In this document: positions 1 through 9,059 of the stretch, one piece after another | Layout of the letters: each line of letters opens with the position of its first letter | Numbering within the stretch: position 1 is the first letter of the stretch | Source: Giardia muris | Lineage: Eukaryota; Fornicata; Diplomonadida; Hexamitidae | Assembly: GCA_006247105.1 (NCBI GenBank) | Contig: CM016926.1 | Location: forward strand, 2,294,001 to 2,358,000 | DNA length: 64,000 nt | Reading direction: 5' to 3' | The notes under the pieces: generated by a model | What the model was told of the DNA's origin: nothing | Databases searched by the model: none | The model's input: only the letters and a program-made list of their open reading frames with translations | Translations under genes and position numbers: made by a program

Positions 1-1166
1 AACGGAGAGCTCGTATCTGTGTAGAAGGTGGGAAGCAGCAACTGCCTCGTACTGATCAGCAGCCCACACCCTCAGTGGCAGAGAGTCTCGTACTCAAACA
101 CCAGCAGGAGATGGAACGAGAACTCCAGCAACGAGTGGCTGATCTCCTATTACAAGAGACAGAGCTGCAGAATCGTCTCCTGTCCATCGAGGCCGAGTAT
201 AATGCGTTGGCTGAGCGCCTCCAAGAGCTACGCCAGAAGCAAGATGAGTACAACACTCTAACAGAGTCTCTTCGACGCCAGGAAGCCACTCTTGAGGATA
301 AACGGGCAAAGGTACAAGCTACCATTGGAGAACTACGTTCTTTACAGGAACAAAAGAGTGACTTCGAGTGCAAGTTCGTCGTGGAACGAGCAAAGTGCGA
401 GGAAGAACTAACACAGTTACAAGAACAGCTCTCCAAGGTGCGCTTAGACTTGCAGGTGGCGGAAAAGGAAAAAGAATCCGTGCTAGTGTCCTTAGAACTG
501 ACGTCTCAACAGACTTTAGATGCAGCTTCCCAATTAACAGATTTGACTTCTGACTTGCAACACTCTCTTCCACAGACAATGACGGACCTAGAGCACGCGG
601 AATTCGTCCAAAGTAACGGCGATGCACTTCGTCGATCCGTTCTGAGTCTGCTTTCGAAGACGAATAGCCGTGTGGAAAGTGCAGACTTCACTGATAAACC
701 CAAAGATGGCACCGAGCTGGCGCAAGAAGAGCTGGAACCGGAGAAGAAGACGGATATTACAAAGGAATTCATGCTAGCTCTAGACACATTGCGTGACCAG
801 CTCAAACTCTCAGATACCCTTGCAGAAGACAAGGAGAGTGAGCCGCCATTGCACCAGACGTATCATATCCCCGAGGAGTACGACCCTGAGCTATCAGGGA
901 GCCGAGTCCCCGTGGCGGAGTGGGCACTTGGTGACCTTTTCGAACGATGCATCCGAGATACACAAGCGATCAATCCGGATTCAATATTCGGTCCTCCCCA
1001 AAGAGCGACTGTTCATGACCTCTTCGGAATAACAAACCATCCCTTCGATAACAGAATGCGCCAGACGCAAAACTGGGGGAATGACAAGTTAACCCAACGA
1101 GAAGTTGACCAGTATAACACGAGGATGGGCTTCCGAAAGAAAGGAGACAAGGCAGGAACACCCTAA
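1..1166 (+). CDS. Coiled-coil protein, 5' end cut off by the window
   Basis: The frame is open from the first bases to a TAA at 1164-1166, with no convincing ATG at its left end, so the true start lies outside the window. The first ~150 visible residues are a long heptad-rich coiled coil (Glu, Gln, Leu, Arg). The middle is acidic, and the last ~100 residues form a non-coiled tail rich in Pro, Asn and Arg (IFGPPQR, GITNHPF, NRMRQTQNWGN). I do not recognise the family; a cytoskeletal or centrosomal structural role would be a guess. Its stop codon overlaps the stop codon of the convergent gene on the other strand. Confidence 0.75.
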   Translation, partial: RRARICVEGGKQQLPRTDQQPTPSVAESLVLKHQQEMERELQQRVADLLLQETELQNRLLSIEAEYNALAERLQELRQKQDEYNTLTESLRRQEATLEDKRAKVQATIGELRSLQEQKSDFECKFVVERAKCEEELTQLQEQLSKVRLDLQVAEKEKESVLVSLELTSQQTLDAASQLTDLTSDLQHSLPQTMTDLEHAEFVQSNGDALRRSVLSLLSKTNSRVESADFTDKPKDGTELAQEELEPEKKTDITKEFMLALDTLRDQLKLSDTLAEDKESEPPLHQTYHIPEEYDPELSGSRVPVAEWALGDLFERCIRDTQAINPDSIFGPPQRATVHDLFGITNHPFDNRMRQTQNWGNDKLTQREVDQYNTRMGFRKKGDKAGTP

Positions 1167-1984
1167 TTGTGCTTTATATTGGGCTCGTTGGAGATGATGT
1201 CTCCACGAGTTCCTAGCTCCTTCTTCTTGGGTTGCACACCACTAAGAAGGATTGATCCTGTTGTAATGAATTGAATCGCAGCGTTAGCGGCCCAGACGCC
1301 GAAGGTTGTCGTGATTATGGCGAAAGAAGGAAGAGGTTTCTTATGTCCTTCGTCGTCCTTGGGATGAGGCACTGGCTCCTCGTCAGTAAACACGACAACG
1401 ATGTTGCCGTCGGTGTACCCGGCCTCTCGAAGCCGCATCCGCACCTTCCGCGCGAGAGGACATACAGACGTTGTCCAAAGAGTACGGAGGTGAATGCGAG
1501 CCATGTCAGTCTTCCGAGCTGCGCCCATCGAGGAAACGACTGGTAACCCAATGGACAAGCAGTACTGAAGCACCTGTGCCTTCTGCTCAAAAGAATCGAT
1601 TGCATCGACAAGTATGATTGGGCGATGCTCCTCGACAACAGTCCGGATCGTAGTGGCATCGAGGCGAAGCTGGTATGGGACCACGGTACAGTAGGGGTTA
1701 ATATCCTTGATGCGTTGTGCCATGATTTGTACTTTTGGTTGACCAATGGTCTTCGTCGTTGCGACGATCTGTCGATTGATATTGCTGATGTCCACAACAT
1801 CGAAGTCGACGATAACTAGGGTTCCGACAGCGCACCGAGCAAGCATCTCGGTTGCAAACCCTCCAACAGCACCGATCCCGCAGACGACGACTGTCGCTTC
1901 CACGAGCTTCTGGACGGCCGCGTCGCCTTTACAGAGCAGGAGGCGTTGAAAGATGTCTTCATGCGCAAACTCAGAGGGTTGCAT
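1163..1984 (-). CDS. ThiF/MoeB/HesA-family adenylating enzyme, TcdA-like
   Basis: This 273-residue protein is about the size of bacterial TcdA/CsdL (tRNA threonylcarbamoyladenosine dehydratase). It has the family layout: a Rossmann nucleotide loop GIGAVGG at residues 36-42, the acidic strand end IVDFDVVD at 58-65, the NxNRQ motif at 68-72, and the DAIDS segment at 127-131. The C-terminus carries the hydrophobic TTFGVWAANAA helix typical of TcdA. In known members the enzyme adenylates the carboxylate of t6A37 in tRNA to form the cyclic derivative. A generic E1-like role cannot be excluded, but no catalytic-Cys E1 domain or ubiquitin-fold partner is seen. Its TAG stop overlaps the convergent neighbour's TAA. 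Confidence 0.75.
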   Translation of the reverse strand: MQPSEFAHEDIFQRLLLCKGDAAVQKLVEATVVVCGIGAVGGFATEMLARCAVGTLVIVDFDVVDISNINRQIVATTKTIGQPKVQIMAQRIKDINPYCTVVPYQLRLDATTIRTVVEEHRPIILVDAIDSFEQKAQVLQYCLSIGLPVVSSMGAARKTDMARIHLRTLWTTSVCPLARKVRMRLREAGYTDGNIVVVFTDEEPVPHPKDDEGHKKPLPSFAIITTTFGVWAANAAIQFITTGSILLSGVQPKKKELGTRGDIISNEPNIKHN

Positions 1985-1989
1985 TTCTT

Positions 1990-3372
1990 TCAGACATCAA
2001 ATAGTGCCATTTGAAGTAGAGGAACAACCAGAGTCCCACTCAGGTCATGCATGTAGTACTGAACGTCCTTTCCGTCAGTCAGGTGAATGGTCGTTCGTGC
2101 CTTGAAGATAATGAGTGCCGCTGCGAATACGCTTAGAAGCTCGAGACAATCATACCCTAGGATACGGTCCCACAATTGGAAGTACTCACGAGGCATGAGG
2201 TACCCGGCGAAGCCTGACATGAGCCAAGGCACAAGGATGGAGAGTAGACCAGCATCAGGATCAACCGCTTGCAAAGTCTTGAACCTCGTAATGATGTCTG
2301 GGCATGCCTCTGCTACTAGAAGCTCAGCCAGGCCAACCAAGGGGGCAAGGCCATCAAGGGTATGTAGCCTATAGAAGTACTTCGTATAGCATGCACGGGC
2401 ATGAATTAGAGCATCTTCTTCGTCATAAAGAAAGAGGAAAGGGGCGAGATAAAGGGAGAGGCCTCGGAACGGAAGAATCCCACTCGCCGGGATCATCGTT
2501 CCATCCGTATCACGGACGGCTATGCGCTCGTAGAGGTACGCATCTCGTGGAAGAGAGATTGGAGTGTTGATGAACTGTGGCAATAGCCGTGTAAGTGCCG
2601 CTTGGAAAATGAAATGGTGTTCATCACTTGCCGTCTCGGCGATATCTGAGAGGACTAGGATATCGATGAAGGTCAAGGTATCAGTAGCTGGATTAATGAC
2701 TTGGGAAGGAGGCTTCTTACGAGATCCTCCAGTGGAAGACTTCCGGGCCGGCTTGTTCTGAGTGGTCGTTTGAACGCCCAATAGAAGAGACCAGGCCGCA
2801 GGTCTATCAGCATCATGAATCCCACGACGAGCTATTTCAACCACACGATCACTATTCTTTGTAAAGAAGGAGTGAGAGATGGCAGCAAAGGGAGCGACAA
2901 GTCTATCATCTAGACCGACCTGCCTAAGTGCTGGACTCATCTCCGCGAAGTGTTGCTGTAATAGGATCGGATCCGTGTATTTATTATTTGCTAAGAGAGG
3001 AAACCCTGTTGATAAGGCAGGAAAGGATAAGGTTGAAATAACGAGCTTCTGTTGAAGAGAAGCTCCAAGATGCGCTAGAAAACGAGCCACCTCGCGCGCC
3101 CCATATGGGAGAAGAGAGTTATCCGGCTTGAGCTGACCCGGCTTGAGTGGTGTGGCCATTTGCTGAATCCCAGCCGTATTGCAGACGTCCCGTAACTTGA
3201 AGGCGATGAAGCGTCGAAACTCATTATGAGCCGTTTGAATCTCGTTCACGACCTGTGGAGTAGCCGTCGTCGTCACCGGCCCCTGGAGTGGAGATGGTGG
3301 GGGCTGCGAGACCTCACTATAGAAGGGCGCCCAGGTGTCGGGAGAAAGCGCCGGATCTCGAAGAACATCCAT
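1990..3372 (-). CDS. TBC-domain protein (TBC1D19-like), putative Rab GAP
   Basis: The protein has 460 residues. The C-terminal ~70 residues match the end of TBC domains: FQLWDRILGYDCLELL near residues 398-413, then a long hydrophobic helix, and a final DLSGTLVVPLLQMALF segment that closely resembles the TBC1D19 family end. TBC proteins accelerate GTP hydrolysis by Rab GTPases on endomembranes. I do not see an obvious IxxDxxR arginine finger or YxQ glutamine finger, so catalytic activity is uncertain. The N-terminal ~90 residues are Pro/Thr-rich, and a basic Lys/Ser/Gly loop lies near residues 205-220. Its stop is 5 bp from the start codon of the ThiF-like gene, in the same direction. Confidence 0.5.
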   Translation of the reverse strand: MDVLRDPALSPDTWAPFYSEVSQPPPSPLQGPVTTTATPQVVNEIQTAHNEFRRFIAFKLRDVCNTAGIQQMATPLKPGQLKPDNSLLPYGAREVARFLAHLGASLQQKLVISTLSFPALSTGFPLLANNKYTDPILLQQHFAEMSPALRQVGLDDRLVAPFAAISHSFFTKNSDRVVEIARRGIHDADRPAAWSLLLGVQTTTQNKPARKSSTGGSRKKPPSQVINPATDTLTFIDILVLSDIAETASDEHHFIFQAALTRLLPQFINTPISLPRDAYLYERIAVRDTDGTMIPASGILPFRGLSLYLAPFLFLYDEEDALIHARACYTKYFYRLHTLDGLAPLVGLAELLVAEACPDIITRFKTLQAVDPDAGLLSILVPWLMSGFAGYLMPREYFQLWDRILGYDCLELLSVFAAALIIFKARTTIHLTDGKDVQYYMHDLSGTLVVPLLQMALFDV

Positions 3373-3666
3373 TGAATAGCCGCTTTTTGCAATACTGGTT
3401 CCTTACTGGAAGGATAGGATAATTCATCAGCGATATCGATACATGACGAGAAAGGCATGTCTTAACGTATCAACCCAATATTACATCTCGTCTTCTTATT
3501 CCTCCCAAGAAGTTTCAATAGTAAGCGACATTGGACCAGTTTTTAGGTGTTCTATTCGTCGTAATGATTGTGGCTAGAGTATGTACGATATCAAGATGAA
3601 ATTACATGAAGAATAATCATAACTTCCTTCATTTGGTGTCTGGGCTACAGTTCTCTATCTCTTCAC
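3373..3666. other. Intergenic spacer between TBC gene and VSP block
   Basis: This spacer of about 290 bp is more AT-rich than its flanks, mainly at 3470-3620. It marks the edge between ordinary housekeeping genes and the accessory island. I see no tRNA-like B box, no long ORF and no clear repeat. The bases just left of 3667 form the 3' flank of the VSP frame; on the minus strand an AGTGAA poly(A)-type signal begins at the last base of that frame's TGA stop. Confidence 0.5.
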
Positions 3667-5574
3667 TCACTTCCCCCTGCATCCGAACCACCAACCGAGG
3701 AAGCCCCCGAGGCCTCCCAGCACCAGCAGGACGGCGATGACGATCCCCGCAATGGCACCCCCAGAGAGCCCCGAGGAGCTGGAGGAGGGGACGGCACTGC
3801 ACTTCCCGTCGGTCGGGGCACTCCCGTCCCAGCACGTGATGCAGGCCGAGGCGGAGCACGTCGTACAGCCACTGGGACAGGCCTTGCAGTCAGAGGAGGA
3901 GGCGACGGAGGTCGTGTTGTAGTACCCGAGACCGCAGGACGTGCAGGTGGTGGCAGAGGAGCATGCCCCACAACCGGCCGGACAGAGGGTGAAGACGCCA
4001 TTGGAGAGAGGGAAGGGGGAGTTGGTGGCCTTCGTTGTGCACTGACCATTGGAGGCCGATGAGCACAGCTTACTCCCGACGGAGCCCGTGGTCGTGGGGT
4101 AGCAGCCCCCCTCGAAGAGGAAGTAGGTCGTCGAGCAGTTCTCGCACATCGTGGCGGTCCCGTCGACAGGAGTCCCGTCGGCCTTCTTGCAGACGTCGTT
4201 GGTGGCCGTCCTCGAGATGGTCGAGCTGACCTCGAGGCACGTCCCGTCGATCGGAACGCTTCCCTTCTTGCACTCCTTGCACACCAGGGCCTCCCCGACG
4301 AGAAGCTGGTTGCTCCTGGCACAGAGGCCCGTCTTGTCCGCATCGAAGGAGGAGAGGCAGGAGGAGTTGGAGAGCATGCATCCGTTGAGGCAGGACGTGC
4401 AGGAGAAGGACCCGGAGTAGGTGCAGGTGTCGCAGTTCGCCTTCCCGTTCGTCGCGTCTCCGCAGAGGTAGAGCTTCCCGTCCTTGAGGAAGGCGATGGA
4501 GGTCGGGGTCGAGCAGGTCCCGTCTGCCGTCCGAGTCGTCATTGCCGTGCACAGCTTGTTCCCGGGCTCCTTTGACTGGGCATAGCACCCCCCGTTGAAG
4601 AGGAAGTGGGTGCTCGAGGACCCACAGGAGTCGCAGACCCCGACCTGAGTTCCATCTTGGCTCGTCGTGCATGAGCTGGTCGGATCGGCCTTCCCCCCTT
4701 CCACCTTTATACACCTCCCGTCGACGGGGGCGAGCCCCTTCCCGCACTTACCGCAGAGGACCTCGGACCAGCCCGGGACGGAGAAGGACTCGAGGCAGAT
4801 CCCGAGGCTCTTGAGGCTCTCGGGGCTGAAGCAGCCGTCGTGGAAGAAGAGGCTCCCCTCCTTGCAGGCCGTGCACTTCCCGGCATTGGCGTCCGGGGTG
4901 CAGGAGGAGGCACTGTCCTTGGGGACGCACTTCCCGTTGACGGGGACGTGAGTGTTAGCATTGCACTCGAGACACACGAAGCTGGTCCCGATCTTCATGC
5001 AGCTCTTGCAGTTCCCGTCCGATGAGCAGTTGACGCAGGAGGTGATCGTTGGTGCCTCGAGGCTCTCCACGACAGGCCCGAACCCGGGGGCGCACTCCGT
5101 GCAGGTCGGCTTGTCGGCGGCGGGGGAGGTGCAGGTCTTGCAGTTGGGAACCCCGTTCGTCTTATCATCACAGGTGTAGAGGCCTGATGGGTTGGAGTCG
5201 CTCCCCTTCACGAAGATGCCCGTCGCACCACTGGCCCTCTCTGAGCACTTCCCGTTCGATGCCGCCGAGCAGAGAGCAGCGCCCTCGCCTCCACTGGCCT
5301 GGTTGTAGCAGCCCCCGTAGAAGAGGAAGTAGGTGTTGGAGCCCCCAGTGACCGATGCAGTGCAGTCCGTGCAGGCCCCATTGTCGTCCTTCGTACAATG
5401 ATCCGTCGCCTCTGTTGGGGCCTTGCACGTCCCGTCGATCGAGGCCTGGTTCGTGTCACTGCACTCCTTGCAGACCTTCCCCAGCGTCCCGAGGTTGAGG
5501 CAGCTCCCCGTCTTGCAGTCGCCTGATGCCGTCCCTTCCGTACACGAGAGGGCTCTCGCGTTCTTCCCTCCCCT
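3667..5574 (-). pseudogene. Variant-specific surface protein (VSP) frame lacking start codon and signal peptide
   Basis: An uninterrupted frame of about 635 codons runs from an in-frame TGA at 5575-5577 to a TGA stop at 3667-3669. It is dense in CxxC pairs and GGCY modules (YFLFYGGCY, FLFEGGCYP) and ends with a Gly/Ala/Ile/Leu membrane helix followed by CRGK-stop, the hallmark of Giardia VSPs: surface-coat antigens with a conserved cytoplasmic tail. There is no ATG in the first ~120 codons and no signal peptide; the frame begins at a ARALSCTEG segment. It lies 7 bp behind the stop of the next VSP frame, leaving no room for a promoter. I infer a silent, N-terminally truncated copy that can donate sequence by recombination rather than an expressed gene. 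Confidence 0.85.
3671..3790 (-). repeat. VSP 3'-end direct repeat, copy A
   Basis: These 120 bases cover the membrane helix and tail of the first VSP frame. They align without gaps to 5586-5705, with 5 mismatches counted by eye. The similarity is higher than elsewhere in the two genes, consistent with the conserved VSP tail and with possible gene conversion. Confidence 0.85.
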
Positions 5575-5585
5575 TCACCATTTAC

Positions 5586-5705
5586 TTCCCCCTGCATCCG
5601 AACCACCAACCGAGGAAGCCCCCGAGACCTCCCAGGACCAGCAGGACGGCGATGACGATCCCCGCAATGGCACCCCCCGAGAGCCCCGAAGAACTGGAGG
5701 AGGGG
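5586..5705 (-). repeat. VSP 3'-end direct repeat, copy B
   Basis: This is the partner of 3671-3790, in the same orientation, encoding the GGAIAGIVIAVLLVLGGLGG membrane helix and CRGK tail of the second VSP frame. Confidence 0.85.
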
Positions 5706-5935
5706 GGAGAGGGGCAGGCATCGTTGGTGGGAGTGGAGCCGTCCCAGCAGAGGGTGCACTTCCCATTTGGACAGGAGGTGCACCCACTGGGACAGGCCGT
5801 GCAGTCGGAGGGGCCGGTCACAGTAGAGTTGCTGTAGTACCCAAGGGCGCAGGAGCTGCAGACGGTCGAGGAGGTGCAGGCCCCGCACTCCTTCGGACAG
5901 GCCGTGAAGGCGCCTGAGGCTGTGTCGAGGATGAA

Positions 5936-5951
5936 GGGGGGGGGGGGGGGG
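5936..5951. repeat. 16-base G homopolymer inside VSP pseudogene
   Basis: A run of 16 G on the plus strand encodes a Pro stretch on the coding minus strand and sits exactly where the VSP reading frame changes. A length of 15 or 18 would keep the flanking VSP motifs in the same frame. Such runs are prone both to replication slippage and to basecalling error. Confidence 0.9.
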
Positions 5952-7243
5952 CGGAGTAGTGCACTTCCCGTCGAAGCCGCTGGCACAGGGCTCCCGACCG
6001 AAGTCCCGGGGGTCGAGGATGCAGGGTAGCAGCCTCCCTCGAAAAGGAAGTAGTTGGGTTGGCCACAGTCGGATTCTTGCAGCTCCCGCACCTCGTGGCA
6101 CTGGACGAGACGGGGTCAGTCCCGGCCTCGTTGAGGCAGATGTCGTTGGCGCCTGCCGCTCTCGTCGTCCTTATGTTGACTGCGGCCAGGGGCGTGCATG
6201 TCCCGTCAAATGGAACGAAGCCGGAAGGGCACTCCTTGCAGACGGTCGTGCTCCCAACAAGAAGCTGGTTCTTCAGAGAGCAGATCTTGAGGTCCGCCGC
6301 CTTCTGGGGAGAGAAGCATCCGCCCTGATAGGCCAGGAAGCCGTTGAGGCAGGAGTCGCACCCGGAGCCAGGACCGCTCCTTGTGCAGACCTTCGTGTTC
6401 GCATCGACGCACTCTCCGTTGATCGGGTTCTTCCCAGTTGGACACCCGACACAGACGAGCCCCGAGCCGAGGCCGAGGTCGATGCAGCTCTCGCAGTTGT
6501 CGGGGCACTTGCTGCAGGTCGTGATGGAGAGGGAAGAGTTGTAGGTCGGGCCGAAGCCGCTCTTGCACGCCTCGCACTGGCTCTTGTCAGTGTTGCAGGC
6601 TCCACAGTTCTGGAGGTCGCAGGCCGTGCAGGAGACAGGAGCGGTAGTTGAGTTGGGGTGGTAGCCGGGCATGCAGGCGGAGCATGTGGTGACGGTGGCA
6701 TCCGTGCACGTCTTGCAGCCGGTCGAGCAGGGCGTGCAGGTTCCGTAGTTGTTGCTCCCATCTGCAGTGTAGAAGAAGCCCTCGGAGCACTGGTTGGCAT
6801 CGCACTTAGTATGGTCGGTGTCGCACTGATCGCACCCAGTGGGGCAGGCGGAGCAGGACTTGTCGGTCGTGCTGACGAAGTATCCCGCATTGCAGGTCTG
6901 GCACTCGTTGTCCTTCCCATTGACGCATGTTTGGCAGTTGGGGACGGTGCACGCAGAGGGAGGAGTTGGAGCCGGAGTCGAGGCCACACAGTTCGACCTG
7001 TCATCTGAGAGGGTGAAGCCGGGGTTGCAGGAGGCGCAGGAGTAGCAGTTGGAGCCGTCCGAGTCCTTGAGGTAGCCGTCGTTGCAGGTCTCGCACTTGT
7101 CGGCTTCATCAGCGACACACGTTGTGCAATGATCGACGGTGCAATCCGTCCTCATCCTTGTGCACCCCCTCGTCCCGGCTCCTTCCGTACACGAGAGGTC
7201 CCTCGCACCCTTCGCCTTTCTTGAGCATGCACACTACTTGAAG

Positions 7244-7756
7244 ATGTCGGTTGCACCAAAGTGGAAGGACCTACTCGCTGCGTTCGAGGAGGTGAAGGGC
7301 CTTGACGTCAAAAGGGTGGGAGAAAAACTCGGCGGCAAGGTGAGGGTCAACATCGAAGACGTCGCCGATGAGTACAAGTTTAAGAACGCTTGCGCGATCA
7401 GGCTTTCCTACGCCCTCAACGCGGCCGGCAGCACCATCCCCTACAAAGAAGGAAAGACAGTGTCCGGCTTCATCAACGGGGAGAAGCACTGGTTCTACTA
7501 CAGAATAACCGACATGGAACCCAACTTCATCCAGAACAAGGGGGAAGGCCTCGGCCTGGTGCCACAGAAAGGCACGAGCTCCGATGCGTTCAGGGGAAAG
7601 AAAGGGATAATCGTCTTCGACGTCAGCAACTTCACTGACGCGTCGGGCCACCTGGACCTCTACGACGGCGAGAAGGTGGTAAGCGATGATGCTGATTACT
7701 CCAAGAAGCCCGGAATCAAGTGCACGGGGGTGAGACTCTACGAATTGACTATGTGA
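7244..7756 (+). CDS. Tae4-type peptidoglycan amidase, probable lateral transfer from bacteria
   Basis: This 170-residue protein matches the type VI secretion amidase effector 4 (Tae4) family. KNACAIRLSYALN at 48-60 carries the candidate catalytic Cys50, FYYRITDM lies at 84-91, and GIIVFDVSNFTDASGHLDLYDG carries the candidate catalytic His136. Tae4 enzymes are NlpC/P60-like amidases that cut the D-Glu/mDAP bond of bacterial peptidoglycan. A protist has no peptidoglycan, so the plausible target is other gut bacteria. I chose the ATG at 7244; the frame extends upstream only to a GTG without signal-peptide character, so the export route is unclear. It lies between VSP pseudogenes and has no immunity-protein neighbour. 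Codon composition looks like that of neighbouring island genes, suggesting amelioration. Confidence 0.85.
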   Translation: MSVAPKWKDLLAAFEEVKGLDVKRVGEKLGGKVRVNIEDVADEYKFKNACAIRLSYALNAAGSTIPYKEGKTVSGFINGEKHWFYYRITDMEPNFIQNKGEGLGLVPQKGTSSDAFRGKKGIIVFDVSNFTDASGHLDLYDGEKVVSDDADYSKKPGIKCTGVRLYELTM

Positions 7757-7782
7757 ATTGACCCAATGGACCTGTCAGGCCT

Positions 7783-8300
7783 TCCGACTCGTCCGAGGTG
7801 GGGTGGTCGTGACGCACCAGAGAGCAGTAGAGGAGAGGTCCCCGTTCACTTCGAGTGGCCGGGCTCTCCTTCTCCTGTCTCTGGAGAGGAGGTTGATGTC
7901 CTTGAGGAAGGGGGAGTCGTCTTGATGAGTAGCCACGGCCTTGCAGAGCAGGCTTCCGGGAGGGGATGTCTTGAGGTAGCAGCCTCCATAGAAGGGGAAG
8001 TAGTTGTTGGAGGGCTGCAGTCCGAGCAGGCCGTGTCTGCTTCTCTCGCTACGGTTCCAGGGGTCGCCCCACTGCAGTTGCTGTCTGTGACGGCCTGCTC
8101 CGAGTGCAATGTGCAGACGCCGTTGATCGGGAGATATTGCACTTCCTGCAGGACGCTCCGATTCCAGGGACGAAGACCTGCCGACTCGTCCTGCGCACAT
8201 CCTTCTCGAGGCCTCCCATCATCATCCCCTTGGCCACAGAGACCTTGTTCCAATCCTGGGGGCTCCTTCGGTCGTCCTTCATTGCATCACATTCATGTCT
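7783..8300 (-). pseudogene. Decayed VSP/cysteine-rich surface protein relic
   Basis: No long frame survives, but pieces in different minus-strand frames are clearly VSP-like. ASCRKCNI lies near 8155-8130, LPINGVCT just after it in another frame, ADTACSDCS near 8040-8015, and NNYFPFYGGCYLKTS followed by GSLLCKAVAT near 8010-7935. The order matches the module order of the intact VSP frames. At least two frameshifts are needed, and no membrane helix or CRGK tail is visible. An SDTNHDGEAND stretch near 8335-8300 may extend the relic. Confidence 0.65.
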
Positions 8301-8639
8301 GGATCATTGGCCTCCCCGTCGTGGTTGGTGTCGGACCCCTGAGGGCTCGAGGTCGAGGAAGGTCTTGACCAGGGCTTTCGACGACACGTCTTATGTGGGG
8401 CATAGTGAGATCAGAGGTCCCAGATGGCATCCATTGAGGTGGAGAAGGAAGATAGTCCTCAACAAGCTTCCGATACCTTGAGAGATCACTGAGACAGGTT
8501 CAGACTTCTCGGAAGGAAACCGATCCCCTCGGGTCTCCCGGCCCTTCTTCAGCATTCGGATCGCAGGTTTAGCTCCCGTCCTGATTACTGGATGTCCTCC
8601 CGACCGTGAGAGGAAGGCCGCACAGCTCGCATACTACTG
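8301..8639. other. Non-coding stretch between two relics
   Basis: No supported gene, RNA gene or repeat is visible here. It probably consists of further decayed surface-antigen sequence, but I cannot align it by eye. Confidence 0.4.
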
Positions 8640-9059
8640 TTTTCGGTGACGACGGAGGACGACTCAGAGGTCCGGACCATTGAAGAGGGTTCGGTGGGGG
8701 ATGCATTCCGTCTCCTCCTTCTCGAGGAGCTGGCGGACCTGGGTGAAGTCGTCTTCGTCTGGACTGGTGTTCGCATGCCATCTGCGTGGCCTTTGGAGTC
8801 AGTCCCTGTTCATGGGAGGAAGAGTTCAACGATCTCGGGGTAGTTCTGGTATGCTGCAAGCATGAGAACAGTTGTTTTAGGGGGAAACCATACCATTCCC
8901 TTATCTGCTTCCCCGCCTCTGAGAGAAGAAGGTGGGCACAGTCTATCTCACTATAATAGGCAGGCCACATCAGGGCCATCCAACCATTTCCGTCCTTCCT
9001 CCCAACTTCATGGAGATTCCTTTTCAGCCTTCGAGGTCTCCTCTCCTGGCTGCCTCCAT
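8640..9059 (-). pseudogene. Decayed ankyrin-repeat protein gene
   Basis: An ATG at 9057-9059 begins MEAARRGDLEG, a typical first ankyrin repeat of Giardia ankyrin/NEK proteins. The frame then slips, and LHEVGRKDGNGW-MALMWPAYY and IDCAHLLLSEAGKQ follow in another frame (about 9020-8890). LMLAAYQNYPEIVELFLP follows in a further frame to about 8818, then TPKATQMACEHQ, and FTQVRQLLEKEE in yet another frame near 8750-8700. Coherent repeat sequence therefore exists but is spread over all three frames. The gene is dead and on the same strand as the VSP relics. Confidence 0.6.

Larger units (their letters stand above)
5582..7233 (-). pseudogene. Second VSP frame, no signal peptide and several frame breaks
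   Basis: The reading frame opens after a TAG at 7234-7236. It encodes CxxC-rich VSP/EGF-like modules, with its first Met at 7155 but no signal peptide. Near 6070 it leaves frame. Recognisable VSP sequence (YFLFEGGCYP) continues in a second frame to about 5990, then PCASGFDGKCT in a third, and the second frame resumes after a 16-base G run (5936-5951 on the plus strand) down to the membrane helix, CRGK and TAA at 5582-5584. At least three indels within ~130 bp are needed. The copy is either a true pseudogene or partly a sequencing artefact at homopolymers. AGTAAA overlaps the stop codon. Its 5' boundary matches that of the downstream VSP copy. Confidence 0.85.

Noticed and set aside
4070..4747. 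Alternative minus-strand ORFs within the VSP frames (also 3663-4343 and 6273-7118)
   Set aside because: Out-of-frame shadows of the GC-rich cysteine codons. The Arg/Pro/Ser-rich translations lack CxxC periodicity.
5959..6651. Plus-strand ORF of 230 codons opposite the second VSP
   Set aside because: Antisense shadow with Ala/Val/Arg-rich translation and no start context or motif.
7139..7243. N-terminal extension of the Tae4 gene from a GTG at 7139
   Set aside because: A non-ATG start is unlikely in Giardia. The ATG at 7244 gives the normal Tae4 length, and the extension overlaps the VSP start region and has no convincing signal peptide.
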